From Sulfurospirillum arcachonense DSM 9755 (GTDB taxonomy: Bacteria; Campylobacterota; Campylobacteria; Campylobacterales; Sulfurospirillaceae), in assembly GCF_000597725.1 (NCBI RefSeq), contig NZ_JFBL01000014.1:1-64000 (forward strand): a stretch of 64,000 bases of DNA. The letters run 5' to 3'. Each line of letters starts with the position of its first letter. Within the stretch, counting starts at the first letter, position 1. Below, piece after piece: positions 46,215 through 55,729 of this stretch. The translations under genes were made by a program, and so were the position numbers. A model generated the notes under the pieces. That model ran no database searches. It was not told the DNA's origin and worked only from the letters and a program-made list of their open reading frames with translations.

Positions 46215-46997
46215 GTGATAATAGATACTCATGCCCATTTAGATGATGAAAAATATTTTGATGATTTAGATGAAGTTTTAAAAAATGCCAAAAAAAATGG
46301 TATTGAAGGTATATTGATTCCTGGTGCAGATATAAATGATTTGAAAAAAGCTCAAAAAATATCACATGAAAATGAAAATATATATTTTGCTGCAGGTGTC
46401 CATCCTTACCATCATGAACAATATGATGAAACAATTTTAATAAATTTTTTAAAAGATGAAAAATGTATTGCTGTTGGTGAATGTGGGCTTGATTATTTTA
46501 GGCTTCCTGATGAGGTAAGTGAAAAAGAAGTTGAAAAAAAAGCACAAAAAGAGGTTTTTAAAAAGCATATTGAATTAGCAAAAAAAGTAAATAAACCCTT
46601 AATTGTTCATATTCGTGATGCAAATGATGATAGTAAGACTATTTTACTAGAGAATAATGCTAAAGAGATAGGAGGTGTTCTTCATTGTTATAATGCAAGT
46701 GAGCATCTTCTATCTTTAGCCCAAGAAGGTTTTTATTTTGGTATTGGAGGTGTGTTGACTTTTAAAAATGCGAAGAATTTAGTAGAAGTATTGGAAAAAA
46801 TTCCTCAAGAGAAACTTCTTATTGAAACAGATGCTCCTTATCTTACTCCACACCCTCATAGAGGAAAAAGAAATGAGCCTTCATATACAACATTTGTCGT
46901 AGAAAAAATGGCTGAGATTTTAAAAAAAGATGTAGATACTATAGAAAATTTAACAACTAGTAATGCTAAAAGACTTTTTAAAGCATTTGCAAAGTGA
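46215..46997 (+). CDS. tatD: TatD-family metal-dependent DNase
   Basis: The 260-residue protein starts at GTG 46215 with IIDTHAHLDD, the first metal motif. It also has GECGLDYFR, PLIVHIRDA, LHCYNA and IETDAPYLTP. TatD enzymes are Mg-dependent 3'-5' nucleases. The start lies 11 bases after the preceding gene. Confidence in the family is high; in vivo role is not clear. Confidence 0.93.
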   Translation: MIIDTHAHLDDEKYFDDLDEVLKNAKKNGIEGILIPGADINDLKKAQKISHENENIYFAAGVHPYHHEQYDETILINFLKDEKCIAVGECGLDYFRLPDEVSEKEVEKKAQKEVFKKHIELAKKVNKPLIVHIRDANDDSKTILLENNAKEIGGVLHCYNASEHLLSLAQEGFYFGIGGVLTFKNAKNLVEVLEKIPQEKLLIETDAPYLTPHPHRGKRNEPSYTTFVVEKMAEILKKDVDTIENLTTSNAKRLFKAFAK

Positions 46998-47008
46998 AAT
47001 TGAGGTAC

Positions 47009-47014
47009 TATAAT
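47009..47014 (+). promoter_or_regulatory. -10 element for the mltD envelope operon
   Basis: A consensus TATAAT lies 45 bases before the ATG at 47054, followed by AAGGGAG. It probably drives the run mltD to mrdA. Confidence 0.5.
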
Positions 47015-47053
47015 TGCTTATTATGTTGCATAAAAAGTGCTTAAGGGAGTTGG

Positions 47054-48268
47054 ATGTTTAGATTTTTATTTTTGGTATTATTGTTGATTCAAAGTGCGAA
47101 TGCTTTTTTAAGTACAGAAACGAATTATCGTGAACAAGCAAAAGTTTTAAAAAGTCTTGATATTGATCCTACTTTTCTTACAGATTTACTGTTTATAACT
47201 ATGAAAGAAGATGCAGATAAATATAGAACAAAACATTTTTTAAAAGTATTAGAAAATGGTAATAGATTTATACCAGTTTTACAAAATATGCTAAAAGAGG
47301 CAGGAGTTCCTGATGCCTTTCTTTATCTTGCTATGGCTGAATCTAACTTTGTTCCAAATGCATATTCTAGAGCGAGAGCTGTAGGAATTTGGCAATTTAT
47401 GCCTTATACTGGTAGAAAATTTGGTTTAGATATTAATTTATATGTCGATGAAAGACGTGATCCTATAAAATCAACTGAAGCAGCAATTAAATATTTAAAA
47501 TATTTACATGAAAGGTTTGGTAAATGGTATTTAGCTGCTATTGCATATAATTGTGGTGAAGGTAGAGTATCTAAAGCTATACGTAGAGCAGGAACTGATG
47601 ATTTAGCAGTTTTACTTGAAAAAGATAAAAAGTATATTCCTCGAGAGAGTAGAATTTATATTAGAAAAATTATGATGATGGAGCACCTTTCTACAAGTAC
47701 AGATTTTATCGTTGGACACAATGCAGGGTATCTTATGAATAGAGGTACAACACATACTTTTGCTAAAGTGAATGTTAAAGGTGGAACAACATTAGATAAT
47801 GTTGCAGATAGTATTGGTATGTCTTATAAAGAATTAAAATCTTATAACCCGCATTTAAGATATGGTTTTGTTCCTCCTAGAAAAGGTAAATATCATATAT
47901 ACCTTCCTTATGGAAAACAGACTCTTTTTGAACAAAATTATGATCCAAAAAAAGATACTGGAAGATTTTATGTACATCAAATTAAAAAAGGTGATTCTCT
48001 TTACTACATTGGTAAAAAATATGGGGTTTCCTATAAAGTTATAAAAGATTTTAATAGACTCAAATCAAATATGTTAAGTTTAAATAAAAAATTAATTATC
48101 CCTGTACTTAAGCCTAAAACACGAAACTATACAATAAGAAATGGTGATACAATGAAAAGAATTTCTAGAAAGTTTGATGTAGCAATTGGAACAATTATGA
48201 AAGTGAATAATAAAAAAAGTTCTACAATAAAAGTTGGAGAAAGACTTGTTATTCCGTATGTTTATTAA
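47054..48268 (+). CDS. mltD: MltD-like membrane-bound lytic transglycosylase
   Basis: The 404-residue protein has a signal peptide (FLFLVLLLIQSANA) without a lipobox and an SLT domain with catalytic Glu96 (AMAESNFVP) and the block AVGIWQFMPYTGRKFGL. Two C-terminal LysM domains follow (HQIKKGDSLYYIGKKYGV and YTIRNGDTMKRISRKFDV). It cleaves glycan strands to 1,6-anhydroMurNAc products, and LysM binds murein. It overlaps rlpA by 11 bases, and both proteins act on glycan strands. Confidence 0.93.
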   Translation: MFRFLFLVLLLIQSANAFLSTETNYREQAKVLKSLDIDPTFLTDLLFITMKEDADKYRTKHFLKVLENGNRFIPVLQNMLKEAGVPDAFLYLAMAESNFVPNAYSRARAVGIWQFMPYTGRKFGLDINLYVDERRDPIKSTEAAIKYLKYLHERFGKWYLAAIAYNCGEGRVSKAIRRAGTDDLAVLLEKDKKYIPRESRIYIRKIMMMEHLSTSTDFIVGHNAGYLMNRGTTHTFAKVNVKGGTTLDNVADSIGMSYKELKSYNPHLRYGFVPPRKGKYHIYLPYGKQTLFEQNYDPKKDTGRFYVHQIKKGDSLYYIGKKYGVSYKVIKDFNRLKSNMLSLNKKLIIPVLKPKTRNYTIRNGDTMKRISRKFDVAIGTIMKVNNKKSSTIKVGERLVIPYVY

Positions 48269-49034
48269 AAAAGGTATTTTTCTATTAGTTGTTTTTATTT
48301 TTTTAGGATGTTCAAGTCGTCAATATGTTCCTAGTTCATCAGGAAGTTATAAGTACAAACCCAAAAGTACAACAACGAAGATAAAAAACTCTGCAAACAT
48401 GCATAGAGCGACGATGCGACCTTATACAGTTATGGGAAAAACGTATTATCCTACAAAAGTAAGTGTCAATGATTCTTTTAGTGGAATAGCAAGTTGGTAT
48501 GGACCAAATTTTCACAATAAAAAGACTTCGAATGGTGAATATTATAACATGTATGATATGACAGCTGCTCATAAAACTTTACCTATGAATACAATGCTAA
48601 GAGTTACAAATTTAGATAATTCAAAACAGATTATTGTTCGAATCAATGATAGAGGACCATTTGTAAAAAGTAGAATTATTGATTTATCAAATGAAGCAGC
48701 CCATAGAATAGATATGGTCAAAAAGGGTACAGCTCCTGTTCGCATTGAAGTTGTAGGTTTTGATGGTGTAGTAGGTGGACAAAATGCTACTAAAAGTGTA
48801 GTTTTAGAAAATTATTATGTTCAAATTGGTGCTTTTAGAAATAAAAATGGAGCATATAGATATGCAAGTAGGTATAAAAAAGTAAATAATCTATATACTT
48901 CTGATGTTACAAAAGGTCTTAAAAATGGAATAGCTCTATATAGAGTTTATTTAAAAGGGTTTAAAAGTGAAAGCGAAGCTAGAGACTTTATTGCAAAAGG
49001 TGACTTTAGTGGGGCATATATTTTAAGAAAGTAA
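48258..49034 (+). CDS. rlpA: RlpA-like septal ring lytic transglycosylase
   Basis: The 258-residue lipoprotein has a lipobox FIFLGC, a double-psi beta-barrel with SGIASWYGPNFHNKKTSNGE and RINDRGPF, and a C-terminal SPOR domain (about 185-255). RlpA cuts denuded glycans at division sites in Pseudomonas. I chose the ATG at 48258; an in-frame ATG at 48234 would put eight charged residues before the signal peptide and lies in mltD. Confidence 0.92.
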   Translation: MFIKKGIFLLVVFIFLGCSSRQYVPSSSGSYKYKPKSTTTKIKNSANMHRATMRPYTVMGKTYYPTKVSVNDSFSGIASWYGPNFHNKKTSNGEYYNMYDMTAAHKTLPMNTMLRVTNLDNSKQIIVRINDRGPFVKSRIIDLSNEAAHRIDMVKKGTAPVRIEVVGFDGVVGGQNATKSVVLENYYVQIGAFRNKNGAYRYASRYKKVNNLYTSDVTKGLKNGIALYRVYLKGFKSESEARDFIAKGDFSGAYILRK

Positions 49035-49059
49035 ATATGCTTTAGAATGGAGAAATAAA

Positions 49060-49626
49060 ATGATAACAAGAACAACAAAAGAGACTGATATTAGTGTAGA
49101 GTTAAATTTATATGGAACAGGTATTTCAAATATATCAACAGGTATTGGTTTTTTTGATCATATGCTAGAGGCATTTTCTAAACACTCTTTAATTGATTTA
49201 GATATTACATGTAAAGGTGATACTCATATAGATTTTCACCATAGTGTTGAAGATGTGGGTATTGTTTTAGGGCAAGCTTTAAAAAAAGCAATTTATCCTA
49301 TACAAAATGTAGAGAGGTATTCTAATGCTGTTGTAGTTATGGATGAAGCGGCAGTAGAAAGTTGTTTGGACTTAAGCAATCGTGCTTACTTGGTATATGA
49401 TGTAAGTTTGAATGGAAAAGTTGGAGAATTTGATGTTGAGCTTGCTGAAGAATTTTTTAGAGCAGTAGTTACTAGTGCAGGACTTACTTTACATGTAGAG
49501 TGCAAAAGAGGAAAAAATAAACATCATATATTAGAGGCTGCTTTTAAATCTTTTGCTGTAGCTCTTCGCCGTTCAATTGTTAAAAATGATAGAGTAGGTA
49601 TTCCTAGTACTAAAGGTATTTTATGA
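49060..49626 (+). CDS. hisB: imidazoleglycerol-phosphate dehydratase
   Basis: The 188-residue monofunctional enzyme has the Mn-binding motifs DFHHSVEDVGI and KHHILEAAFKSFA. It performs the sixth step of histidine synthesis. No other his gene lies near, so its place in this envelope run (before kdsC) is a linkage unrelated to pathway. It overlaps kdsC by four bases. Confidence 0.95.
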   Translation: MITRTTKETDISVELNLYGTGISNISTGIGFFDHMLEAFSKHSLIDLDITCKGDTHIDFHHSVEDVGIVLGQALKKAIYPIQNVERYSNAVVVMDEAAVESCLDLSNRAYLVYDVSLNGKVGEFDVELAEEFFRAVVTSAGLTLHVECKRGKNKHHILEAAFKSFAVALRRSIVKNDRVGIPSTKGIL

Positions 49627-50117
49627 TAAAACTTTTAATATTTGATGTCGATGGATGTTTAACTGATGGAAGTATCATTTATGGTGGTACTAACGATGAG
49701 TACAAAGCATTTAATGTCAAAGATGGTTTAGCAATCGCCTCTTGGTCGAGACTTGGGTTTAAAAGTGCTATTATCACAGGAAGAAACTCGAAAGTAGTAG
49801 AGAGACGTGCAAAAGAGTTACATATTACACATCTTCATCAAGGTATTAAAGATAAAAAAGCTATGTTAGAAGAAATTTTAAAAAAAGAGAATCTTACTTG
49901 GGAAAATGTAGCGGCTATTGGGGATGATTTGAATGATTATAATATGCTAAAAAGTGTTGGATGGTCATTTTCTCCAAATGATGGAGTAGATTTAATAAAA
50001 AAGAATGTTACAACAGTATTAAATACTTGTGGTGGTAAAGGTGCTGTGAGAGAAATGATAGACTTAATAATTAAAAAGGAAGAATTAGAAGAGAGGTTTT
50101 TAAAGCTTTGGCAGTAA
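49623..50117 (+). CDS. kdsC: KDO-8-phosphate phosphatase
   Basis: The 164-residue HAD-family protein has motif I DVDGCLTDG, motif II ITGR and motif IV IGDDLND, with no cap domain, as in KdsC. It releases KDO for lipopolysaccharide. With lptC and lptA next, the module links LPS sugar production with LPS transport, as in E. coli. Confidence 0.94.
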   Translation: MIKLLIFDVDGCLTDGSIIYGGTNDEYKAFNVKDGLAIASWSRLGFKSAIITGRNSKVVERRAKELHITHLHQGIKDKKAMLEEILKKENLTWENVAAIGDDLNDYNMLKSVGWSFSPNDGVDLIKKNVTTVLNTCGGKGAVREMIDLIIKKEELEERFLKLWQ

Positions 50118-50635
50118 AATTATTATACTATTTTGTGTTTGCTTTTATAGCAATTATGACATTTTTATTATATCAAAAACCTTATCAAGTAAATGACAAT
50201 CTAAATAACAAAAAAGAAGCAAATATTGAGATGATAGATGTTGTGAATTATTCTATATCTCAAAATGGAATTTCTCATATAGTAAATGCAAAAAAAGTTT
50301 TAAGATATAACGATCATGATGAATTTTATAAAATAGATACAATAAGAAAGTCAAAAGAAAATTTTTATGATAATTTAAGAGCAAATAGTGGTAAGTTAGT
50401 TAAAGATGATCTTGAATTGTTTGGTAATGTCCGTTACCAAAATAGTGATAATGTAAAATTTAGTTCAGAAGTTGCACAATATAATCTAAAGACAAAAATT
50501 TTCAAGACAAATGCGAAGTTTATTTTAGAAGATAATAGTACAATAACTCATGGAACTTCATTAATATATCAGACCAAAGATGGCAAAATAGAAGCGCATA
50601 ATATAAAATCAAATATAGAGGTAGCAGATAAGTGA
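50108..50635 (+). CDS. lptC: LPS export protein LptC
   Basis: The 175-residue protein has an N-terminal membrane helix (LLYYFVFAFIAIMTFLLY) and a beta-jellyroll region with SSEVAQYNLKTKIFKTNAKF. LptC docks on LptB2FG and passes LPS to LptA. It overlaps both neighbours by ten and four bases. Sequence similarity is low, but size, topology and position support the call. Confidence 0.85.
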   Translation: MAVKLLYYFVFAFIAIMTFLLYQKPYQVNDNLNNKKEANIEMIDVVNYSISQNGISHIVNAKKVLRYNDHDEFYKIDTIRKSKENFYDNLRANSGKLVKDDLELFGNVRYQNSDNVKFSSEVAQYNLKTKIFKTNAKFILEDNSTITHGTSLIYQTKDGKIEAHNIKSNIEVADK

Positions 50636-51096
50636 AATTATTAATAACATTTTTAAGTATGGTAGCAGTTTTAAATGCTGGGACTGTAGAAGTAGTAGCA
50701 GATAAATTCTTTGCTGATGAAAATAAACAAGTAACAGAGTTTAATGGTCATGTAATAGTGACAAAACAAAGTGATAAGTTAGTAGCTAATAAAGTAGTAA
50801 TAAATTTTGACAAAAAAAGACAACCTTTAAAATATACAGCAACTGGCAATGTTAAGTTAGATATGATTATGAACGATAAGGTCTATTTTGGTTCAGCAGA
50901 AAAAATGATTTATGATCCAATAAAAGATCAATATACATTTATAAAAAATGCTTATTTATATGAGAAAATAACAAATAAAAAAGTTTATGGTAATAAAATT
51001 TTTGTAGATCAAAAAACAGGACGTTATGAAGTTGATAGTGATGGAAAAAAACCAGTGAAATTTATCTTTAAAGTACAAGAAAAGAATAAAAAATGA
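50632..51096 (+). CDS. lptA: LPS periplasmic bridge protein LptA
   Basis: The 154-residue protein starts at GTG 50632, with a signal peptide ending LNAG. The OstA/LptA block TEFNGHVIVTKQSDKLVANKVVINFD and ATGNVKLDM follow. It forms the periplasmic LPS bridge. It overlaps lptC and engB by four bases each. Confidence 0.9.
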   Translation: MKLLITFLSMVAVLNAGTVEVVADKFFADENKQVTEFNGHVIVTKQSDKLVANKVVINFDKKRQPLKYTATGNVKLDMIMNDKVYFGSAEKMIYDPIKDQYTFIKNAYLYEKITNKKVYGNKIFVDQKTGRYEVDSDGKKPVKFIFKVQEKNKK

Positions 51097-51707
51097 TAAC
51101 TATAAAAGATGCAAGTTTTGTAAAATCTGCTGAGAAGATAGATCAAACCTTAGAAGAAGATGTATGTGAAGTGGCTTTTATAGGCCGTAGTAATGTAGGT
51201 AAGAGTTCCATTATAAATGCATTGACAAAAAGAAAAGGTTTAGCAAAAAGTTCATCAACACCTGGTAAAACGAGATTAATTAATTTTTTTGATATAAAAT
51301 TTTCCAATGAGGAAGAAGAATTTTTAGCAAGACTTGTAGATTTACCTGGTTTTGGATACGCTCGAGTTTCAAAATCTATGAAGCATGAGTGGCAAAAAAC
51401 TTTAACAAAGTTTATTAAAGAGAGAGAGTCTATCAAACTTTTTGTGCATCTTGTTGATTCTCGTCATCCTAATTTAGATATTGATAGAGAAGTATCAGAG
51501 TATTTACACGAAATTTGTAGAGCTGATCAAGAAATACTAATAATTTTTACAAAAGCAGATAAATTAAAACAAAAAGATGTGAGTGCCCTTAAAAAGATAT
51601 ATCCAAACTGTCTTACTGTGTCAAGTTCGAATGGTAAAGGTATTCAAAAAGTAACTGACGAAATTTTTAGTGCATTATTTGGAATGAAACTTGATTCAGT
51701 ACACTAA
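51093..51707 (+). CDS. engB: ribosome biogenesis GTPase EngB/YsxC
   Basis: The 204-residue GTPase has G1 GRSNVGKSS, G3 DLPGFGYA, G4 FTKADKL and G5 VSSSNG. It acts in large-subunit assembly. Its last 17 bases overlap the next gene, which starts at a TTG. Confidence 0.95.
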   Translation: MITIKDASFVKSAEKIDQTLEEDVCEVAFIGRSNVGKSSIINALTKRKGLAKSSSTPGKTRLINFFDIKFSNEEEEFLARLVDLPGFGYARVSKSMKHEWQKTLTKFIKERESIKLFVHLVDSRHPNLDIDREVSEYLHEICRADQEILIIFTKADKLKQKDVSALKKIYPNCLTVSSSNGKGIQKVTDEIFSALFGMKLDSVH

Positions 51708-52149
51708 AGCAAAACTTTCTGACATACAAGAGATGCAAAATCTTGTTGTTGATGAAGTTAAAAAAGGTGTTATTTTATTTAGAAGTTCAGATGAAATGGC
51801 AACAAATATTCGTTCATACATACTAGCTAAAAATGAAAATAAAATTGTAGGATTTGGTGCACTTCATTTTCATGCATATAATTTAGGAGAAATTAGAAGT
51901 CTTATAGTATCTCAAGATTGTAGAGGTATGGGTATAGGAAAGGGTATGGTTAATACCTTAGTACAAGAGGGTAAAAGTATGAATGTAAAAGAAATATTTA
52001 CTTTAACCTATCAAAAAAGTTTTTTTGAATCAATCGGTTTTACTGAAATTCCAAAAGAGTCATTGCCAGCACATAAAATATGGGCTGATTGCGTAAAATG
52101 TAAGCACTTTCCGGTATGCGACGAAGTAGCACTGATAAAAACAATTTGA
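51691..52149 (+). CDS. argA: GNAT-type N-acetylglutamate synthase
   Basis: The 152-residue protein starts at TTG 51691. It has the GNAT acetyl-CoA loop QDCRGMGIGKGM and the block SLIVSQDCRG. The C-terminal end has three Cys in CVKCKHFPVC. Short standalone acetylglutamate synthases of this type occur in Campylobacterota and make the first arginine intermediate. Assignment to ArgA over another GNAT rests on length and the C-terminal Cys block. Confidence 0.8.
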   Translation: MIQYTKAKLSDIQEMQNLVVDEVKKGVILFRSSDEMATNIRSYILAKNENKIVGFGALHFHAYNLGEIRSLIVSQDCRGMGIGKGMVNTLVQEGKSMNVKEIFTLTYQKSFFESIGFTEIPKESLPAHKIWADCVKCKHFPVCDEVALIKTI

Positions 52150-52586
52150 GAATATTTCTCTTTTCATTATCTTTGGTATTTTACCAAATAATGACTTCAT
52201 TGTACACTTTTTTGCCCCTTTTTATTGGTGTTTTTTTTGCTTATATTGTAGTAAGTTTTGAAGATGAAAAAAGTAGGTTTTATATATATCTTTCTTTTAT
52301 ATATTTAAGTATATATGATTTAAATAAAGGTTTTTATCTTTTTTCCTCACTTCTTTTATTTATAATATTTTATAATCTTTTTGTAGAAAAAATTAGAAAT
52401 TTCTTTTCATGTAATAATTGTATATTAGCAGTGTATGTGACAGTGGCTTATATAGGACATTTTTTGTTAAATTCTTTTATAGCTTATATTCTAAATCAAG
52501 ATAGAGTTGTTTTTTCAAAAGATTATTTTTATTATATTCTTATAGATATTATATTTGCAATAATTTTGCTTAAAGGGAAAGTATGA
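52116..52586 (+). CDS. small membrane protein at the mreD position
   Basis: The protein has four to five membrane helices and no strong motif. It sits directly before the PBP2 gene, overlapping it by four bases; MreD commonly occupies this place (mreD-mrdA). I call it MreD-like by position and topology. The start is uncertain: ATG at 52116 overlaps argA by 34 bases (156 residues), while TTG at 52146 overlaps the argA stop (146 residues) and drops a hydrophilic stretch. Confidence 0.65.
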   Translation: MRRSSTDKNNLRIFLFSLSLVFYQIMTSLYTFLPLFIGVFFAYIVVSFEDEKSRFYIYLSFIYLSIYDLNKGFYLFSSLLLFIIFYNLFVEKIRNFFSCNNCILAVYVTVAYIGHFLLNSFIAYILNQDRVVFSKDYFYYILIDIIFAIILLKGKV

Positions 52587-54370
52587 GAATTAAACTCTTA
52601 CTGATAGGTTTTACTGCTTTTTGGTTAGTTTTACTTGTAAGAATATATTATATAAGTATTAAGTCAAATACTTACTATGAAGAAATAGCCAAACAAAATG
52701 CTATTAAAGTAGAAGATTTAGCACCTTCAAGAGGGTCAATCTTAGATACTAACGGTAAACCACTCTCTGTCAATAAACTAGGCTTTAGTATAGGGATAAA
52801 ACCGCAATTAAGCTCACGCAGAAAAAGAGAAACTCTTGATAAAGAAATAAATTTTTTGGTGAATAATCTAAAAGACTTAGATAGTAAAAAAATAAAAAAA
52901 ATTTATTTAAAAAGAGATTCCCCATACTCTCATGAATATGTTAAAGTTATAGATTTTATTTCGTACGATGATGTTATCAATAAGTTTTCTAAGCTTTCAT
53001 TAAGAGATAATTTAAAAATTAATATTGCTTCAAAACGTTATTACCCTTATAATGAATTAGCTTCACATGTCATTGGGTATGTTGCAAAAGCAAATATAAA
53101 AGATGAGCAAGAAAATAGAGTTGCAAAGCTTACTGGTTTTATTGGAAGAACAGGGATTGAAAAATACTATAATTCATTATTAGAAGGTGAAAAAGGACAA
53201 AAACGTACTAAAGTTACAGCTTTTAATGAAGAATTAGAAGAGATTGATAAAACACTTCCTTCAAGTAGTAATATAAAATTGAGTTTAGATTTGGAATTAC
53301 AACAGTATATTGCAAAATTGTTTGAGAAAAAAAGTGGAGCAATTATTGTAATGAATGCTCGCAACGGACAAATACTAGCAGCTGGGAGTTTCCCAGAGTA
53401 CAATTTAAATCAATTTGTTAGTGGAATAAGTCAAAAAGAGTGGCAAGAATTAGCAAATGATTTTAATCATCCTTTTACTAACAAATTAATTAATGGTTTG
53501 TACCCTCCAGGCTCGGTTGTAAAAATGGGAGTTGGTTTAGCTTTACTAGAATCAGGATTAGTAACTCCATATACAAGTTATTATTGTAGTGGTTCTTTTG
53601 AATTAGGTGGGAGAAAGTTTAGGTGTTGGAAAACTCAAGGACATGGTAAAACAAGTCTTAAAATGGCTATTAGAGAAAGTTGTGATGATTACTTTTATAA
53701 AGGTAGTTTAAAAATAGGTATTGATAGAATTGCTCCTGTGTTAAAAAACTTAGGCTTTGCTAGGAAAACAGGTGTAGATTTACCTTTTGAATTTATTGGT
53801 TCAGTCCCTGGTAGAATGTGGAAAATGCAAAAGTATCAAAAACCATGGTATCAAGGTGAAACATTAATTACTTCTATTGGGCAGGGATATTTTTTAACAA
53901 CACCACTTCAAGTTGCAAAGTATACAGCACTTTTAGCAACAGGTTATTCAATAACACCTCATTTTATAAAAAGTGTTGATGGTTTAAAAGTTGATTATGG
54001 TAAAGAAGATGTATTGACTTATATAGAAAAAAGAAATTTACCTCTTATAAGAAAAGCAATGAGAGAAGTTATCTCACATCCTAGAGGTACAGGGCATAGA
54101 TATATAAAATCTAAAGTTGACATAGCAGGAAAAACAGGAACAGCACAAGTTGTTGGTATTCCTCAAAGTGAAAAAAAACGTATGAAGGAGAATGAACTTG
54201 AGTATTATCACCGTTCTCATGCTTGGTTTACAACCTATGGACCTTATAAAGATCCTGAGTATGTTATAACAGCTATGATTGAACATGGCGGTCATGGTGG
54301 AGCTGCAAGTGGGGAAATAATCTCTAAAGTTTATGATAAACTTTTAAAAATGGGTTACATCAATAAATAA
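52583..54370 (+). CDS. mrdA: penicillin-binding protein 2 (elongasome transpeptidase)
   Basis: The 595-residue class B PBP has an N-terminal membrane helix, a pedestal domain with PSRGSILDTNGKPL, and a transpeptidase domain. Its active-site motifs are SVVK in PPGSVVKMG, SCD in RESCDDYFY and KTGT in AGKTGTAQ. It crosslinks murein for elongation with RodA (22385). Its stop codon abuts the stop of the convergent gene at 54371 with no visible terminator between. Confidence 0.95.
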   Translation: MRIKLLLIGFTAFWLVLLVRIYYISIKSNTYYEEIAKQNAIKVEDLAPSRGSILDTNGKPLSVNKLGFSIGIKPQLSSRRKRETLDKEINFLVNNLKDLDSKKIKKIYLKRDSPYSHEYVKVIDFISYDDVINKFSKLSLRDNLKINIASKRYYPYNELASHVIGYVAKANIKDEQENRVAKLTGFIGRTGIEKYYNSLLEGEKGQKRTKVTAFNEELEEIDKTLPSSSNIKLSLDLELQQYIAKLFEKKSGAIIVMNARNGQILAAGSFPEYNLNQFVSGISQKEWQELANDFNHPFTNKLINGLYPPGSVVKMGVGLALLESGLVTPYTSYYCSGSFELGGRKFRCWKTQGHGKTSLKMAIRESCDDYFYKGSLKIGIDRIAPVLKNLGFARKTGVDLPFEFIGSVPGRMWKMQKYQKPWYQGETLITSIGQGYFLTTPLQVAKYTALLATGYSITPHFIKSVDGLKVDYGKEDVLTYIEKRNLPLIRKAMREVISHPRGTGHRYIKSKVDIAGKTGTAQVVGIPQSEKKRMKENELEYYHRSHAWFTTYGPYKDPEYVITAMIEHGGHGGAASGEIISKVYDKLLKMGYINK

Positions 54371-55306
54371 TTAAAACAGTACCTTTAAACTATTATGTAG
54401 CATAAGACTTATAAGAAGTAACAAAGCAATACCTGCTGATTTATTGTATAGTTTATTTGCCGTGATAAAAATAAGCATAAATGAAGCAGATGACATACAT
54501 AAAATATCAAAACCATATTTTGAAAAATCTACAGTGAGTGGATTGACAATAGCAGCACTTCCCAAAACAATAGTAAAGTTAGCAACATTACTGCCTATAA
54601 TGTTACCAATAATCATATCAGCATTTCCTTTCTTTGCAGCTACAATACTTACGACAAGTTCTGGTAAACTAGTTCCCAAAGCAATGAGAATTAAAGATAT
54701 TACCCATTCGGTTACACCTAAACTTCTTGCTATTATTGAAGCACTTTCTATAGTGTAGTTTGCACCTGCTATAACAAGAACAAATCCAAGAAGAAGAAAA
54801 AGAGTAGTTTTTCCCCAGGCAAATTTTTCTTTTACTAAATCAGTATCAACTTCATCTTCAATCATTTTTGCATCTTTGCTTAAAAATAGAAGATAGGCAG
54901 CCATAAGAATTAAAAATGTAAAACCTTCAAATTTTCCAATAACTCCATCGTAGGCCATAATAAAAAAGATCATAAGGGGAAATAAAGACCAAGCACTATC
55001 ACTTTTAAACAAATCTCTTTTTGGTTTAATTTCTTTTACAAAAAGAAAAATTACTCCCAAAACAAGAGCAATATTAAAAGTAACACTTCCTAAAACATTT
55101 GCAACGGCCATTTCAGGCTTATTCATACTACTTGCAGCCATACTTGCAGCCATTTCAGGTAAACTTGTTCCAACTGCTATGAGCGTTGCTCCAATTACAA
55201 ATGAAGAAATATTAAAATGAAGTGCAATTCTTTCTGATTCTACTATCACATAATTAGCACCTCCAATAAGAGAAATCATCGAAATTAAAAATATTATATA
55301 TTCCAC
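54371..55306 (-). CDS. CaCA-family Na+/Ca2+ exchanger, YrbG-like
   Basis: The 311-residue protein has ten likely helices in two homologous halves. Each half has the ion-binding repeat: GATLIAVGTSLPEMAAS and LILIALGTSLPELVVS. This is the inverted-repeat layout of YrbG-type cation exchangers. The ion (Ca2+ or other) is not fixed by sequence. It overlaps ybeY by one base. Confidence 0.92.
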   Translation of the reverse strand: MEYIIFLISMISLIGGANYVIVESERIALHFNISSFVIGATLIAVGTSLPEMAASMAASSMNKPEMAVANVLGSVTFNIALVLGVIFLFVKEIKPKRDLFKSDSAWSLFPLMIFFIMAYDGVIGKFEGFTFLILMAAYLLFLSKDAKMIEDEVDTDLVKEKFAWGKTTLFLLLGFVLVIAGANYTIESASIIARSLGVTEWVISLILIALGTSLPELVVSIVAAKKGNADMIIGNIIGSNVANFTIVLGSAAIVNPLTVDFSKYGFDILCMSSASFMLIFITANKLYNKSAGIALLLLISLMLHNSLKVLF

Positions 55307-55722
55307 TAAACTGTCCTTACAATTAAACTTTTTGGCAGTGAAAACTCTTTAATCACTGTTTCCTCTTTTTCTCTCATTTCACCATTATCTACCTCATGAT
55401 CAAATCCCAAAAGATGTAATAATCCATGAATAAATAACAGTGTGATTTCATCTTGAACAGAGTGATTAAATTCGTCTGCTTTTATTTGAGCTAATTCACT
55501 ATTGATGAGGATTGAACCTAATGGAAAATATGGAACATCTTCTAAAGGGAAACTAAGTACATCAGTTGTTTTATCAAATCCTCTTTGATCATGGTTAATC
55601 TCTTGCATTGTATCAGAATCTATTAGAATTAATTCTATCTCTTTTTGTGTAAGAGAATCGCTTATTTTTTCTAAAAAAGTTGTATCTATTTTTATATCAG
55701 ATTGATTATCTAAAGTTATCAT
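55306..55722 (-). CDS. ybeY: YbeY rRNA maturation endoribonuclease
   Basis: The 138-residue protein has the zinc motif HGLLHLLGFDH (about residues 99-109) and the family block FDKTTDVLSFPLED. It processes the 16S rRNA 3' end. It lies seven bases after the next gene and is in a minus-strand run metG, Mur-like, ybeY, exchanger. Confidence 0.94.
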   Translation of the reverse strand: MITLDNQSDIKIDTTFLEKISDSLTQKEIELILIDSDTMQEINHDQRGFDKTTDVLSFPLEDVPYFPLGSILINSELAQIKADEFNHSVQDEITLLFIHGLLHLLGFDHEVDNGEMREKEETVIKEFSLPKSLIVRTV

Positions 55723-55729
55723 ATTGTTC